Counted from the stretch's first letter, positions 1-11,043 are shown. The stretch: 32,500 nt of DNA from Prorocentrum cordatum (GCA_963575745.1 CAUYUJ010022546.1:35001-67500), one strand, 5' to 3'. The notes: generated by a model from the sequence alone, not told the origin. Made by a program: numbers and translations.

Positions 1-365
1 GTGGTATCAGTAGTAGTAGTGGTATGTGTAGTAGTGTTACGCATCACATTATTCGGAGTGGTGTTAGTATTAGTGTTCGGTTTGTGATTCGTCTTCGTCT
101 TCTTCTTATTATTAGTAGGTTCCTCTCCTTCGTAGTACTGTACATTATGTCGACTGTTATTAATCGTCGTAGCATGCGTAGTCTTAATATTAGTAGTCGG
201 TTCCTGATTAGTGCAATGCTCACTCTTATGATTACTAGCTTTAGTAGTACCCCTAGTGTTCGTATTACTAGTTGTCGCCTTCATCTTATGAGAAGCGCTA
301 TAGGTAGTCTTAGTATTAAGAAATTTCGTGTTCGTATGAGTATTACTATTCTTACTAGTTAAAAT
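1..365. repeat. Degenerate AGT/ATT trinucleotide repeat
   Basis: The sequence is built from imperfect AGT, GTT, ATT and CTT triplets with no fixed longer period. The open frame over it is rich in Ser, Ile and Arg, as triplet repeats produce, and matches no known protein. I see no gene here. It probably is an old, decayed trinucleotide microsatellite that continues from left of the window. Confidence 0.7.
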
Positions 366-408
366 TTAAAAATCCTTCGTAATAATATGAATAGTGGTAT
401 TACCTGTC

Positions 409-856
409 GTCTTCTTCTTCCTCCTCCTCCTTCTCCTCCTCCTCCACCGCCCCCTCCTCCTCTTCCTCCTCATCCTCCTCCTCCTCCTCCCCCTCCCCCT
501 CCTCCTCCTCCTCCTCCTCCTCCACCTCCTCCTCATCATCATCATCATCCTCCTCTTCCTCCTCCTCCCGCATCCTCCTCCTCCCCCTCGTCGTCCTCCT
601 CCTTCTCCTCCTCCTCCTCTATTAGTATTATCATTATTAATGATATTACTATAATTCGTCTTCCTCCTCCTCCTCATCCTCCTCCTCATCATCATCATCC
701 TCCGCCGCCGCCGCCTCCGTCTCCGCCTCCTTCTCCTCTTCCTCCTCCTCCTCCTCCTCCTCCGCCTCCTCCTCCTCTTCCTCCTCCTCCCCTTCCTCCT
801 CCTCCTCCTCCTCCTCCTCCTCCTCCTCCTCCTCCTCATCCTCTTCCTCCGTCCTC
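409..856. repeat. (CCT)n microsatellite, pyrimidine strand on +
   Basis: Long runs of CCT/CTC are broken by CAT, CCG and a short AT-rich interruption near 620-657. All frames are open: Pro, Leu or Ser on +, and Arg, Glu or Gly on the other strand. The predicted peptides are therefore artefacts of the repeat. Confidence 0.95.
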
Positions 857-868
857 CCATGCTTGTCT

Positions 869-1250
869 CTGTCCTCCGCACCTTCCATCTGTGCGTCTGC
901 CCTCCGGCGATCTCATCAACATTGTTTCGTGGCTCCATAGAGAATTCCACCGAAGGCCCCAGCGACAAGGTTCACATGCTGCTCCCCGCCCACCGCATGT
1001 CAATGTCGACACACCCCTCACACGTTACGCGGCCTTATAGGGAGCTCCAAAGAAGGCCCCAGTGGCAGAGTTCGCATGCGGCCCCCAGCCCACCGCATGT
1101 CCATTTCGGCGCACCCCCGAAACATTTCGTGGCCCCACAGGGAGCTCCACCTATGGCCGAAGTGCCAGGGCCCGTATGCCTTCTCGCCATTTCGGCACAC
1201 CGCTCACACGCTTCGTGGCCCCATAAAGGGGTCTCACCGAAGACGATACT
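869..1250. repeat. ~100-bp tandem repeat, four units
   Basis: The motif CGTGGCCCCAYAGGGAGCTC recurs at about 928, 1028, 1128 and 1214, so the period is 100 bp with a last unit of 86 bp. Each unit also carries AAGGCCCCAGYG and CACCGCATGTC. Units differ by many substitutions, so the array is not recent. A 100-bp period is not a multiple of three, which argues against a coding repeat. Confidence 0.88.
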
Positions 1251-1842
1251 CGCAGCTGCGGTACTCACTACTGCATGTGGTTGGGTCCTCCGCCAGGCTA
1301 ATTTGTAAACCACCAGGGATCGACGCCTCGGCTACGTAAAACCACAGAACGAGTCACAGAGTCACCATTCAAACCCAGAACTCCGCACAGGCAGAAGTCC
1401 TGGGCCCAGGCCAGGCCAGGCCTGATTTGACCCTGTGTGCGAGGCTGGGTGCAAGACCTCCACGGGCTGACTTCGCCCCTCCGCTCGCTCCTCTCCCCCC
1501 CTCCCCCCAGCGGCCGCTCCGTCCCGACTGTTTCCCGCCTCCCGCAGGGCTTCCTTAGCTGCTCGGCGCCGCTGAGCTGCTCGGCCGGCCCCCGCGCGCT
1601 CACCGGGCCTGCGGACAAAAGAGGTGTGCGAGCATAGTCGGCCTCCAGTGAGGGTGAGCCTCCAAGGCACCACTCCACGGACAGAGGTGTGCTCGCGTCG
1701 AACCGAACCTCCAGGACCGAGGTTGCAGTCAGATGGCCCTACGATCAGACTTGATCGGAGGCCAAGCAAGCCCACCTGGATTTTCAGAGTTGGCGGCATC
1801 CCTGGCTGGCATTCCAAAAGAAGCCAGGGAAGGAGGGAAGCC
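1251..1842. other. Unassigned GC-rich sequence
   Basis: No gene, tandem repeat or recognised element is visible. A pyrimidine-rich stretch with CCCCCAG and CCCGCAG lies at 1495-1550 and could mimic splice acceptors. Frames are open on both strands, but no domain or convincing exon was found. Confidence 0.5.
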
Positions 1843-1978
1843 ATGCCCTCCCTCCCTCCCAACCTCCCACCCTCCCTCCCTGCTTCCTCCTCCTTTTCGT
1901 CATCCTCATCATCCTCACCCTCCTCCTCCTGCTCCTCTTCCGCCTCTCCCTCCTCCTCCTCATCCTTCTCCTTATCAA
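1843..1978. repeat. CCCT/TCC pyrimidine microsatellite
   Basis: CCCTCCCT units grade into TCC/TCCTCA triplets and then directly into the CAT/CAG array that follows. The pyrimidine strand is on +, as in most such runs in this window. Confidence 0.9.
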
Positions 1979-2050
1979 CATCATCTGCAGCAGCAGCAAT
2001 AATAATCATCAGCATCATCCTCATCCTCATCCTCATCCTCCTCATCCTCC

Positions 2051-2115
<65 letters not shown>

Positions 2116-2144
2116 AGCAGCATCGATATCCTCATCATTTTCAT

Positions 2145-2175
<31 letters not shown>

Positions 2176-2224
2176 AACACCATCACCTTGACCATCACCA
2201 TCGCCATCACCATCACCATCATCA

Positions 2225-2300
<76 letters not shown>

Positions 2301-2526
2301 TCAGCATCAGCATCAGCATCAGCATCAGCATCAGCATCAGCATCAGCAGCATCATCATCATCACCATCAGCATCAGCATCAGCGTCATCATCAGCAGCAG
2401 CAGCCGCAGCAGCCGCAGCAGCAGCATCATCATCAGAACCAGCAGCAGAAGCATCGGCATCATCAGCATCAGAATCATCAACAGCATCAGCATCAGCATC
2501 AGCATCAGCATCAGCATCATCTTGAC

Positions 2527-2579
<53 letters not shown>

Positions 2580-3141
2580 GCAGCGTCGTCATCCCCACCA
2601 GTACCATATGTTTCTACAGCATCATGAGCAGCATCGTCATTATCACCATCCTCATCATCCGCAGCATCTTCATGATCAGCAGCATCATCAGCAGCATCAG
2701 CATCAGCATCAGCATCAGCATCAGCATCAGCATCATCATCATCATCATCATCATCATCAGCAGCATCATCATGTTAATCATCAGCATCATCATCATCATC
2801 ATCAGCATCAGCATCATCATCATCATCATCATCATAGCCATCATCATCATCATCATCATCATCAGCATCATCATCATCGTCGTCATCATCATCAGCAGCA
2901 GAAGCAATCATCATCAGCATCGTCGAAGTCTGTATCATCATCAGAACCAGCATCAGCATAATCATCGTCATCATCAGCAGCAGAGGCAATCAGAATCATC
3001 ATCATCATCATCAGCATCATCATCGTCATCATCATCAGCAGCATCAGCATAATCATCGTCATCATCATGATCATCATCATCATCATGATCATCATCATCA
3101 TCATCAGCAGCATCATCATCATCATCAGCATCATCATCAGT

Positions 3142-3216
<75 letters not shown>

Positions 3217-3260
3217 GTCGTCATCATCATCATCATCGTCAGCATCAGCATCAGCATGGC
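1979..3260. repeat. CAT/CAG trinucleotide array, ~1.3 kb
   Basis: Runs of CAT alternate with runs of CAG and with the hexamer CATCAG, with a few CGT, AAT and CTT interruptions. The + strand reads as poly-His/Gln and the other strand as poly-Met/Leu or poly-Asp in long open frames. These frames are composition artefacts. CATCAG blocks of five to nine copies recur at several places, which fits repeated slippage and local duplication. Confidence 0.95.
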
Positions 3261-3727
3261 CCCAACTACGAATCCTCCTCCTAGCGCCAACCCAGGCGGC
3301 GTCCGAGAAGAGAGCGTCCGAGAGGGGGGGGATCAGGGGGCGCTTGGAAAGAAGGAGAGACGGCCATGAAGTGCCCCAGCCGTGAGATCCACCCCCCTCT
3401 TGGCCGCCCCCGACCGACTCCGCAGGGGCACCTTAGGCCATCGACATGCTACCCATGCCCCTGCTGGCGCCCCGACGCCACGAGGAGCCAGAGCCAGAGC
3501 GGGAGCCAGAGCCTCCGAGGCCACGTGCTTTTCACGGGCCCTGCTTCCACCCGCGCCACGACGGGCATGGAGCGAACGTCGATCGACGAACCCTCGCACG
3601 GCCCGCCGTCGCGCAGCCCGGCGGCGCGCGCGCCTGCAGCAGCGAAGTCTCCACAGAGCGTGTGCCAAATCTCTGCCTGCGCCCCAGGGGGCAGGGGGGG
3701 GCGGCACCCAGAGGCCCATCGATCGGA
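3261..3727. other. GC-rich island inside the CAT array
   Basis: About 470 bp of non-repetitive GC-rich sequence interrupts the trinucleotide array. It has a G tract near 3325-3334 and a GAGCCAGAGC-type short repeat near 3486-3512. Several frames are open, including a minus frame with a CTGCTGCAG acceptor-like site near 3640. None shows a recognised domain, so I do not call a gene. Confidence 0.5.
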
Positions 3728-3763
3728 CTACAGTCACCATCGCCGTCATCATCGCCACCACCG

Positions 3764-3826
<63 letters not shown>

Positions 3827-3868
3827 GCATCATCATCATCAGCAGCAGCAGCATCGATATCCTCATCA

Positions 3869-3912
<44 letters not shown>

Positions 3913-4025
3913 GTCATCATAATCAGCAGCAGCATCGGCATCATCAATATCGTTAGCAGCAGCAGCAGTATCAGAATCATCATCCTCATCATCAGCAGCA
4001 GCAGAAGCAGCAGCATCATCCTCAG

Positions 4026-4063
<38 letters not shown>

Positions 4064-4512
4064 ACAACATCACCACCAGCATCATCAACATCTGCATCAT
4101 CCTCATCTTCACCACCACCATCATCATCATCATCATCATCAGCATCATCATCACCATCAGCATCATCATCAGCATCATAAGCATCAGCATCCTCATCAGC
4201 ATCCTCATCTTCATCATCACCATCATCAGCAGCAGCATCATCATCAGCATCATCATCAGCAGCAGCATTATCAGCACCATCATAAGAATCAGACTCATCC
4301 TTAGCATAATCATCATCAATAACAGCAGCATCGTCATCGGCATCATCAGCATCATCATCACAACATGTGTTCCGTTTCCTCATCATAACGATCACCGTCA
4401 TCAGCAGCAGCATCTTCTACTTAGTCATCAGCATCATCATCACCAATTGTCATCATCATCAACATCACCATCAGCATTATCATCATCATCATCACCATCA
4501 TCATATCATCAG

Positions 4513-4543
<31 letters not shown>

Positions 4544-4990
4544 TTCATCATCATCACCATCATCAGCATCATCATCATCATCATGATTATGATCATCATC
4601 ATCATCATCATCAGAAGCAGCATCATCATCATCGTAGTCATCGTGTTCGTCATCGCCATCGTCATCAGCATCATCGTCGTCGTGAGCGTCCTCCTCCGCA
4701 TCCTCATCATCATCATCCTCATCAGCATCATCGTCAACATCAGCATCAGCAGCAGAACCATCACCCTCCATCATTATTGTCATCATTATCATCTTCGACA
4801 TTGCAATCGCCATCGTCATCGTCATAAGCACTACAACCACGACCAGCATCGAACTAATCCTCGTCGCCGTCCTTGCTGTCGTCGTCACCACCCATCACCA
4901 GCATGTCATCGCCATAATCCCCAACATCCCATCACCATTACTATCACCACCATCACCATCAACACCTTCACAATCACAAATACCACCAGC
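3728..4990. repeat. CAT/CAG trinucleotide array, second block
   Basis: This continues the same CAT, CAG and CATCAG pattern after the GC-rich island, and becomes more degenerate (CAC, CGT, CAA) towards 4990. A frame of 481 codons crosses it but is only a repeat artefact rich in Ile, Ser and His. Confidence 0.93.
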
Positions 4991-5030
4991 ACCATCATCA
5001 CCATCAACATCAACATAGACACCATCCTCG

Positions 5031-5447
5031 ATACGCCGCCGGCGAAACGCCAACGACGACCACGCGCGCGGCGGGACGCAGCGCCCCCGCCCCGCCGCCG
5101 CGGTGACGCCCACAGCCCGAGCAGCCACGCCGCGGGCGTCGAGCAGTGGCCAGGCCGCGGCGGCGGCCGCGCCGCGCCGCGGCGACGCCCACAACCCGAG
5201 CAGCCGCCACGCCGCGGCCGCCGAGCCAGCAGCCAGGCCGCGGCAGCGACCGCGCCACGGAGCCGCGGAGCGCGCCGCGGCGCGCCGAGCCGCTGCTGCG
5301 CCGAAGGGCACGCGCGCCGAAGGGCCCACGCCCCGAAGGGCACGCCGAGCAGCGCGCCTCCGCGCTCCGCGGGGGGGCGGCGGTGCGGCGTGGCGCGCGG
5401 GCGGGGGCCCGACGCCGCCGCCGCGGCGGAAGCCTGAGCGCCACCTC
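5031..5447. other. Very GC-rich block with internal duplications
   Basis: A segment containing CCGCGGYGACGCCCACA and CCGAGCAGCC occurs twice, starting near 5096 and 5177. A shorter CGCCGAAGGGCMC unit follows four times between about 5290 and 5345. Frames are open on both strands because stop codons are rare at this GC content. No coding call is supported. Confidence 0.6.
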
Positions 5448-5460
5448 GGGGGGGGGGGGG
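5448..5460. repeat. Poly-G tract (G13)
   Basis: Thirteen consecutive G residues lie just upstream of a dispersed-repeat copy. Such tracts are prone to slippage and to G-quadruplex formation. Confidence 0.95.
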
Positions 5461-5465
5461 CCGGT

Positions 5466-5640
5466 TAACAGGGGCCCAGGGACACACAAACAGAGAGACG
5501 CGAGTCCCAGGATTCCCCATCGTTTTCCCAGATGTTCTGTGTCTTCGGCTTCCCCCCCGCTTCCCATGTGTTCCCATGTTTTCCGGGGGATCGACGATGA
5601 ATTGTGTCTGTGTTTTTCCCCCTGCTGACTAGTTCCTGGC
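5466..5640. repeat. Dispersed repeat E, copy 1 (~170 bp)
   Basis: This aligns over its length with 8497-8655 in the same orientation. Shared landmarks, in order, are AGGGGCCC.GGGACA, GATTCCCCAT.CGTT, TTCTGTGT, CCCCCCCNCTTCCCAT, TTTTC.GGGGRATCGA and TTGTGTCTGTGTTTTT. On the minus strand both copies can encode related peptides (TQ.IWE). The class is unknown. It could be a SINE-like element or a conserved exon relic. Confidence 0.8.
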
Positions 5641-5880
5641 ATACCGTCAACCCGTATACTAAGGATGCACGGTGAGGATGCGAGGGCCTTGTAGGGCCAT
5701 GTTAGCGTTTCTCCAACGAGGTTTTGGCCAGCGAAGGTCGCCAAAGATGGGCCGAGGGGGCAAGGATGCAAGGGTGACCTTGGGAAGTCGCTCATCATTA
5801 CTGTGCGGGTCAACTGCACCCTGAGCTCCACGACCTCCACCACGAGCCCGTCTTCCATCATTCGCGATAACGCCCGTGGC
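5641..5880. other. Unassigned sequence
   Basis: I see no repeat, gene or RNA in this stretch. Confidence 0.5.
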
Positions 5881-5911
5881 AGGCCCCTCCCCCCCTCCCC
5901 CCTCCCCCGAT

Positions 5912-5994
5912 CACGTCAAGAATCGCGCTAGCGCCGTCTGTGAATTGGCCATTCCTAGGCATTCCTAAACGGCGCTGGCGCGAATCGTGACGTG
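5912..5994. repeat. Inverted repeat, 26-nt arms
   Basis: The left arm (5912-5937) and the reverse complement of the right arm (5969-5994) match at 23 of 26 positions. The loop is 31 nt and holds two direct copies of GGCATTCCTA or GCCATTCCTA. C-rich tracts flank the hairpin on both sides (5885-5909, 6000-6030). The structure could be a MITE-like relic or a cruciform-forming site. Confidence 0.85.
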
Positions 5995-6040
5995 AGTGGC
6001 CCCCTACCACCCCTCCCCCTGCCCCCCCCGGTCACGCCGC

Positions 6041-6570
6041 ACATCGCCGAGCCATGAAAAAGCTATCTCCATTGAAGCGAGCATCCAGCAGGACGCGTGG
6101 GCAGAAGAGTTAGCAATTCACGGCGGACAATGGAACAGGAAAGACGTCTCGGAGTCACGACTGCAAAGCGCACAAAACGAACGTTTTTCACACAGGACGT
6201 TTTGCCCGGTTTCGGGCCCCGACTATCACAGAGCGATGCGGCTTGAGTTATGGCGCAGAGAGATGGGGTCTAGGGCGGCGGTCGTGAGCTCTCGCGGTGC
6301 TGACTTTTGTTTCACAACGTCGGATCTCGAGAGACGGCAGGTTCGTGCCGTGGCGACGCTGGCGCTGGGTGATTAGACACCGCGATCCTTCCACCTTGAG
6401 CACTCGCGGCTTGCCGATAGCGTTGATCGCTCGATGTCGGTTGCCTCTGTGCACCCTCGGACACGCGTGTCCCGCCGGTGTGAGATGGGCGTGGCCTGCA
6501 CGGGGACGCTCCTCTAGTCAAGGGTTGACGGAGCTTGGGGCAGGGGCGGTAGGCTCCACCGGTGCGACCA
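6041..6570. other. Unassigned sequence
   Basis: No gene or repeat family is recognised. A small palindrome with CAAAACG and CGTTTTG arms occurs near 6174-6204. Confidence 0.5.
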
Positions 6571-6731
6571 CCGAGAGCCCGAGCCCGAGCCCGAAGCTGG
6601 AGCGCGAGCCCTGGCCCGAAGCCCGAGCGCTAACCCAAAGCCCGAGCCCGAAGCCCGAGCCCGAGCCCGAGCCCGAAGCTAGAGCCCGAGCCCGAGCGCT
6701 AGCCCGAAGCCCGAGCCCGAAGCCCGAGCCC
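6571..6731. repeat. GAGCCC hexanucleotide minisatellite
   Basis: Units of GAGCCC are interspersed with GAAGC and GCGCTA variants. In one frame the + strand reads Ser-Pro-Lys-Pro-Glu-Pro repeats. A hexamer keeps frame, so a coding origin cannot be excluded, but nothing on either side supports a gene. Confidence 0.85.
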
Positions 6732-7225
6732 GTGTGGGACGCATAAGGACATATCAGTGCTATGCGCCCTCCTTCGAAGCGCGTGTCCGAACCGAACATG
6801 TAGCACAAACATCCTGTAATACATCGTTCCCCGAGCGGTACGGCCAGCAAGCGCCCGCCTCGGAGCTTACACTACAAGATTTCTCGGCGCGCGCGTCGCC
6901 CCTTGGAGGGCGACGCAGACAACCCAGGCCAGAAGAACATCCTTCAAGAACACGAGACCTTCCTTCGGCCCAAACGCACAGAACATGCAAGGGTACCCTC
7001 CCCATGATGCACGGGAACACCCCACAGACACGGAGAACACGAGCGTACCCTTGGGCAAAAGGTACCGATACCGCTACTCCCCGGACCTCTCGCGGGGTGC
7101 GTTCTGACCAAGATCTCGAGGCGAGTCCAGCCGTGGAGACGACGGCCTCCTGGGATGCCCAGACAGGGGAGCACGAGGCAAGGGCAGCGGTGCGGGCATA
7201 TTCCTCCCCGGAGGGTGCCCCCCCC
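6732..7225. other. Unassigned sequence
   Basis: Open frames of about 300 codons exist on both strands over 6734-7653, but they run through the neighbouring GATCCTC repeat and show no domain. No RNA gene was found. Confidence 0.45.
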
Positions 7226-7376
7226 GAACCGACCTCGATCCTCGATGCCTCGATGCCTAGCCCGATCCTCGATCCTCGATGCCTCCTCGATCCTCGATCC
7301 TCGATGCCTCGATGCCTCCTCGATCCTCGATGCCTCGATCCTCGATCCTCGATGCCTCGATGCCTCGAACCGACCG
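7226..7376. repeat. GATCCTCGATGCCTC short tandem repeat
   Basis: Units of GATCCTC and GATGCCTC are permuted about twenty times. Units of 7 and 8 bp are mixed, so the reading frame is not kept. Confidence 0.92.
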
Positions 7377-8490
7377 ACGCCCGAGCCCGAAGCGCCCCGA
7401 AGCCGGCCGACCGCTCGCGGCCTCTAGGGCGGGCCTCGGCGCGCGGCCCGGGCCGCGCGGCCGCGGGCACGGGCAGGCGGTGCGCGGCGGGCGCCCGCCG
7501 GTCGCCGACGGTGTGCGGCTGGGCCGCGGCAGTGCGAGGTGCGAGTCCGAGCCAGGACGAGAAGGACATCGGGGGCCCCGACAAATCGAGAACCTCGGAG
7601 ATCCGGCGGCTCTGGAGGATGCATCGGGCGCCGCGGTCAGGGTGACGCGGCACTGCGTGGCTGGTTCGAATCGCAGTGTGTCACGGGAACATCTGACACG
7701 AAGGGCAGCCTGCTGCATTACTCAACGTTATCGGGATGACAACCCATCGAAGAATTACCCCCGCCAACCCCCCAGCCTACGCTGACCCGCCCTCTGGCCA
7801 ACCGCGACCAACAGTCACAGCCAATATCTTCAGCCAACCCCTGATGAGTGTGATTATGTCCCTCGGATATGGTACTTACCAGCTTATAAACAATAGGCTG
7901 CGGGTGCGATCCAACCTGCACAAAGCCACGTCTTCGCATTCGCATGATTTGGTTTCCCAAGGTACTTCTCCTTCTCCTTCTCCGCCAGCGACATGATCTT
8001 GACCTGCACAGGCCGCAAGAGGAGGAAACCCTCGAGGTCCCGCGTGCCGATACGCGTGGGGCGGCGGGCTGGAGCAAAGGACCTGTGTGAACAGCCGCGG
8101 CAGGCCGCGACTGGACTGAGGGAGACAAAAGTCAACGGCTGGGCTGGCGAATCCCTAAAGAGATGTATGATTGTACCCATCTGTCGGAAGGATACATGAA
8201 GTAGGAATGCGTTGAAAGAAAGCGTGGGTTTCCGCCCGCCCCGTGAAGAGAGTTGAGAAAAGAAAGCCACTCGGCACTGCAAACAGGAAGGTGCCTAAAA
8301 CAGATTGTGATCTGGGAGTCCAAGAATCCGCCACCGTGCCACTGGGCAAAGGAATGGACGTGTCCTCAGGTCCTTTGCCTCGTCTTTCAAAGCCTCAATC
8401 CTCACGCCTGGGGAGTTTCTTAGGGGCCCGGGACCCAAGTTGCCAAACCTGATCGGACAAGAACGGGAAGCGCCGCTTTATTCCAATGGG
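7377..8490. other. Unassigned sequence, about 1.1 kb
   Basis: The left part (to 7650) is GC-rich with open frames on both strands. The right part is ordinary mixed sequence. A hairpin with CACTGCG and CGCAGTG arms encloses a GGTTCGAATC motif near 7652-7679. This resembles a tRNA T-loop but lacks a tRNA fold. No gene is called. Confidence 0.45.
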
Positions 8491-8496
8491 CGTATT

Positions 8497-8655
8497 TGAA
8501 GGGGCCCTGGGACAGACAAATAAATAGACACTAATAAAAAGATTCCCCATACGTTCCCATATTTTCTGGGTTTCTGTGTTCCCCCCCACTTCCCATATTT
8601 TCCCATATTTTCTGGGGAATCGAGGATTATTTGTGTCTGTGTTTTTTTCTACTTC
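8497..8655. repeat. Dispersed repeat E, copy 2 (~160 bp)
   Basis: This is the partner of 5466-5640, in direct orientation. It is more AT-rich: TCCCATATTTTC occurs twice where copy 1 has TCCCATGTGTTC and TCCCATGTTTTC. Length is nearly conserved, so divergence is mostly by substitution. Confidence 0.8.
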
Positions 8656-9865
8656 TGAATATTGGCCGAAGAAGAAGAGAAGAAAGGCGAGGGCGACGAA
8701 GAGGAGATGGCGAGGACGACGTGGAGAACACGAGGATCGCGAGGAGGGGCATGAGGACGACGAGGAGGAAGAGCATTCTCTCGCCCCGCCCCGGCGAGCG
8801 GTCTCCGAGCGCGCGTGCCGGCGCCCACGCGCGCGGCGGCGGGGCAGACCTGCCGCCGGGCGCGCGGGGGGGCCGACGCGCCACGCTCAGGAGCGAGCTC
8901 CGGACCGCCAGAGGCGGGGCAGCCAGTGGTCGGAGGTGGCCCCACGACCGACGAAGCCGCTTCCGAGGCGATCCGCGCGCCCCGCCGCGCAAGCAGTGGA
9001 GCCAGGAAGCGCACTGCCCGGCTGAGGCTCGACGCTGAACCAGGGCGCAGCGGCGACCGGAGGAGGAGGGCCAGGAGAGAAGGCGAGATGAGGAAGACCC
9101 TCCTGCTCCGACTCCGCCATGCGAAGCGCGGTTGTCTTCGCCCCTGTTGCCTCGTTGCCCCTCGTCGGGGGCGCGCCAGCGGGGTCCACCCTCGGAGCGC
9201 CACCGTTTGACCAGCGAGCTTCGTTGGCAGGCGACCGAACTCTTCGCGACGCAGCAGCAGCGGTGAGTGTGGCACGACTAGAGGACTGCCTGGCTGACGG
9301 CGCGGTCCGCGCACGGGGAGGGAGCTGACAAGATGCCGCAGCACACGGCGCGTGAGCTCTTCCTCCTCGCCTTCCCCTGAAGAGAGCCTCCTCCGCCGCC
9401 CCAGGGGCCAGGGGGAATAGGTCGAGGGGAGGCGGGCGGTTTTGCAGCAGCGAGCGCGAGGCAGACGCCATTGTCCAGTGGACCACGGGCTGAGGCAGAG
9501 GAGAATCCGACGCCTGGGGAACCACGGGCCAAGGGGGCAGCGCGGCCCGAGCAAGCGGACGAGGGGCCTCCGCGCGAAAGCAGCGAAAGCGAGAGGTAGC
9601 ACCCAGCCAGCGCGCGAACACACCCGCAGGGAAGGAACGGTGGGGGCGACCGCGTCCTCCCGCCCCGCCAGTGGCAGAGGGCGGCGGGCAGAGCCCGAGG
9701 AGCCACGGCTCAGAGAGCCAAGCTCCCAGGCGACCGCCGCCGCGGAAGCGGCAACGATCACCTGCAGCAGGGGGCGGAGATCCCTGCTCGAATCGACCGC
9801 CCGCCTGAGCAAGGCAGCCGATCCCACCGCAGGCTCAAGACGGACGGGGTAGAAGCGCGACCCCC
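8656..9865. other. GC-rich sequence with open frames on both strands
   Basis: About 1.2 kb with few stop codons on either strand. A purine-rich GAAGAAGAAGAG stretch begins it. The candidate exon at 9039-9262 is listed separately. The 559-codon minus frame over this region is mostly read through CTC repeats and is not accepted. Confidence 0.4.
9039..9262 (+). CDS. Candidate exon, unknown product
   Basis: One + frame is open from just after a TGA at 9036 to a TGA at 9264. It gives about 74 residues with an acidic and arginine-rich start (EEEGQERRRDEED), a proline-rich middle and a final LTSELRWQATELFATQQQ. The frame closes exactly at CAGCG|GTGAGT near 9262-9268, a textbook splice donor, which is the main reason to list it. 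No domain is recognised and no acceptor was fixed, so the start is arbitrary. It may be a chance open frame in GC-rich DNA. Confidence 0.22.
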
Positions 9866-10064
9866 GTCCTCCTCCTCCTCCTCCTCCTCCTCCTCCTCCT
9901 CCTCCTCCTCCTCCTCCCTCCTCCTCCTCCCTCCTCCTCCTCCTCCTCCTCCTCCTCCGTTTCCTCCTCCTCCGTTTCCTCCTCCTCCTCCTCCGTTTCC
10001 TCCTCCTCCCTCCTCCTCCTCCTCCTCCTCCTCCTCCTCCTCCCCCTCCTCCTCCTCCTCCGCG
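9866..10064. repeat. (CTC)n microsatellite
   Basis: CTC triplets are interrupted by CCCTCC and by CCGTTTCC variants. The pyrimidine strand is on +. The minus-strand poly-Glu/Gly/Arg frames are artefacts. Confidence 0.95.
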
Positions 10065-10242
10065 AAGACGTCCAGGGAACCCTGCGCGGCCCGGGCCGCA
10101 GCCCAGCCGCCCCCCTGGCGCGCGGGCCGCGGAGGCCGCGAGCGAGCGGGGGGCCGCGCGCCTGCACGCGGAGCCGAAACACTTGAGCCGAGCACGAGGA
10201 CGAGGACGAAGGGAACGAGGGCGAGTACGAGAAGGAATGCGA

Positions 10243-10255
10243 AGGACGATGACGC

Positions 10256-10304
<49 letters not shown>

Positions 10305-10320
10305 GACGAGGACGAGGACA
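10243..10320. repeat. (GAC)n microsatellite grading into GAG
   Basis: GACGAC repeats of about twenty units grade into GACGAG at the right end, then into unique sequence near 10322. Confidence 0.95.
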
Positions 10321-10384
10321 AAGGACAAAGGACAGTCAGAGGCAATTGCAGAAGGACGTTGAACCAGGAGAGGGTCATGGCAAC

Positions 10385-10760
10385 CCTATCGGTTTACCCC
10401 TGGGGGCTCCTGGCGCCACGCGAGGTTGTCTTGGGGCCTGTTGGGGGCTTCTTGGGGGCCTCTTGGGTCCTCTTGTGGGCTTCTGGGGTCTTCTTGGGCT
10501 GTCTGGGCGCGTCGTGAGGTTCTTTGGGAACTTTCTTGGGCCGTCTCGGCGCCAACTTGGGCCGTCTTTGGGCTTTCTTGTGCAGGGGCGTTCCTGGGAG
10601 TCTCTTGGGGCACTCTTGGCCCCTCTTGGGCCGTCTTGGGGTTCTTGTAAGCTGTCTGGGTGCCTCCTGGAGCGCTCTTGGGGGTCTCCTGGGATCTTCT
10701 TGGGGCGCTCTTGGGCGCTCTTGGGACCCTCCTGGGTGTCTTTTGGGCCGTTCGAAAGCC
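10385..10760 (-). repeat. CCAAGAGGCC minisatellite, reverse orientation
   Basis: On + the unit reads roughly TCTTGGGGCCTCTTGGG, with variable 11-17-bp spacing. Read on the minus strand it matches the CCAAGAGGCCCC family at 11044-11800 and 32120-32335. The two blocks here face each other, so this arm can pair with the forward block. Open frames over it are Gly, Leu, Trp and Ser rich and meaningless. Confidence 0.85.
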
Positions 10761-11043
10761 CTCCGGGAGCGATTCCGAGACGATGTCGATTCGGAGTCCC
10801 CTCCGGGACCGATTTGTTGAGGATGTCTCCGGCGAAACGGGCCTTTTTTTAATCCACCAACGCATATCCGAAGTGCAGCGCGGAGCCCGATATAGAGATT
10901 TGGTCTCCCCGGGGCTGGCCCTCATCCGCCGACCCCTTGTGGGGGTCTCCAGGCGTGTGAGACGGTTCCCCCCCCCGATTATCGCCCCCAGGACCCCAAA
11001 CCGGGAATTTGACCCCCTGGCCCAGGACGACCACGGGACGAAC
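10761..11043. other. Spacer between opposed minisatellites
   Basis: About 280 bp of mixed sequence with a T7 tract near 10846. I see no gene here. It forms the loop between the two oppositely oriented minisatellite blocks. Confidence 0.55.

Noticed and set aside
1624-2961. A + frame of 445 codons and similar long frames at 3382-4827, 1981-2607 (minus) and 8649-10328 (minus, 559 codons).
   Set aside because: They run through trinucleotide arrays, where all frames are open, and give homopolymer-like peptides. No domain, splice sites or codon signature support them.
7652-7679. GGTTCGAATC, resembling a tRNA T-loop.
   Set aside because: The bases on either side do not form a 5-bp T-stem, and no acceptor or anticodon arm can be fitted. 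It lies in the loop of a 7-bp hairpin instead.
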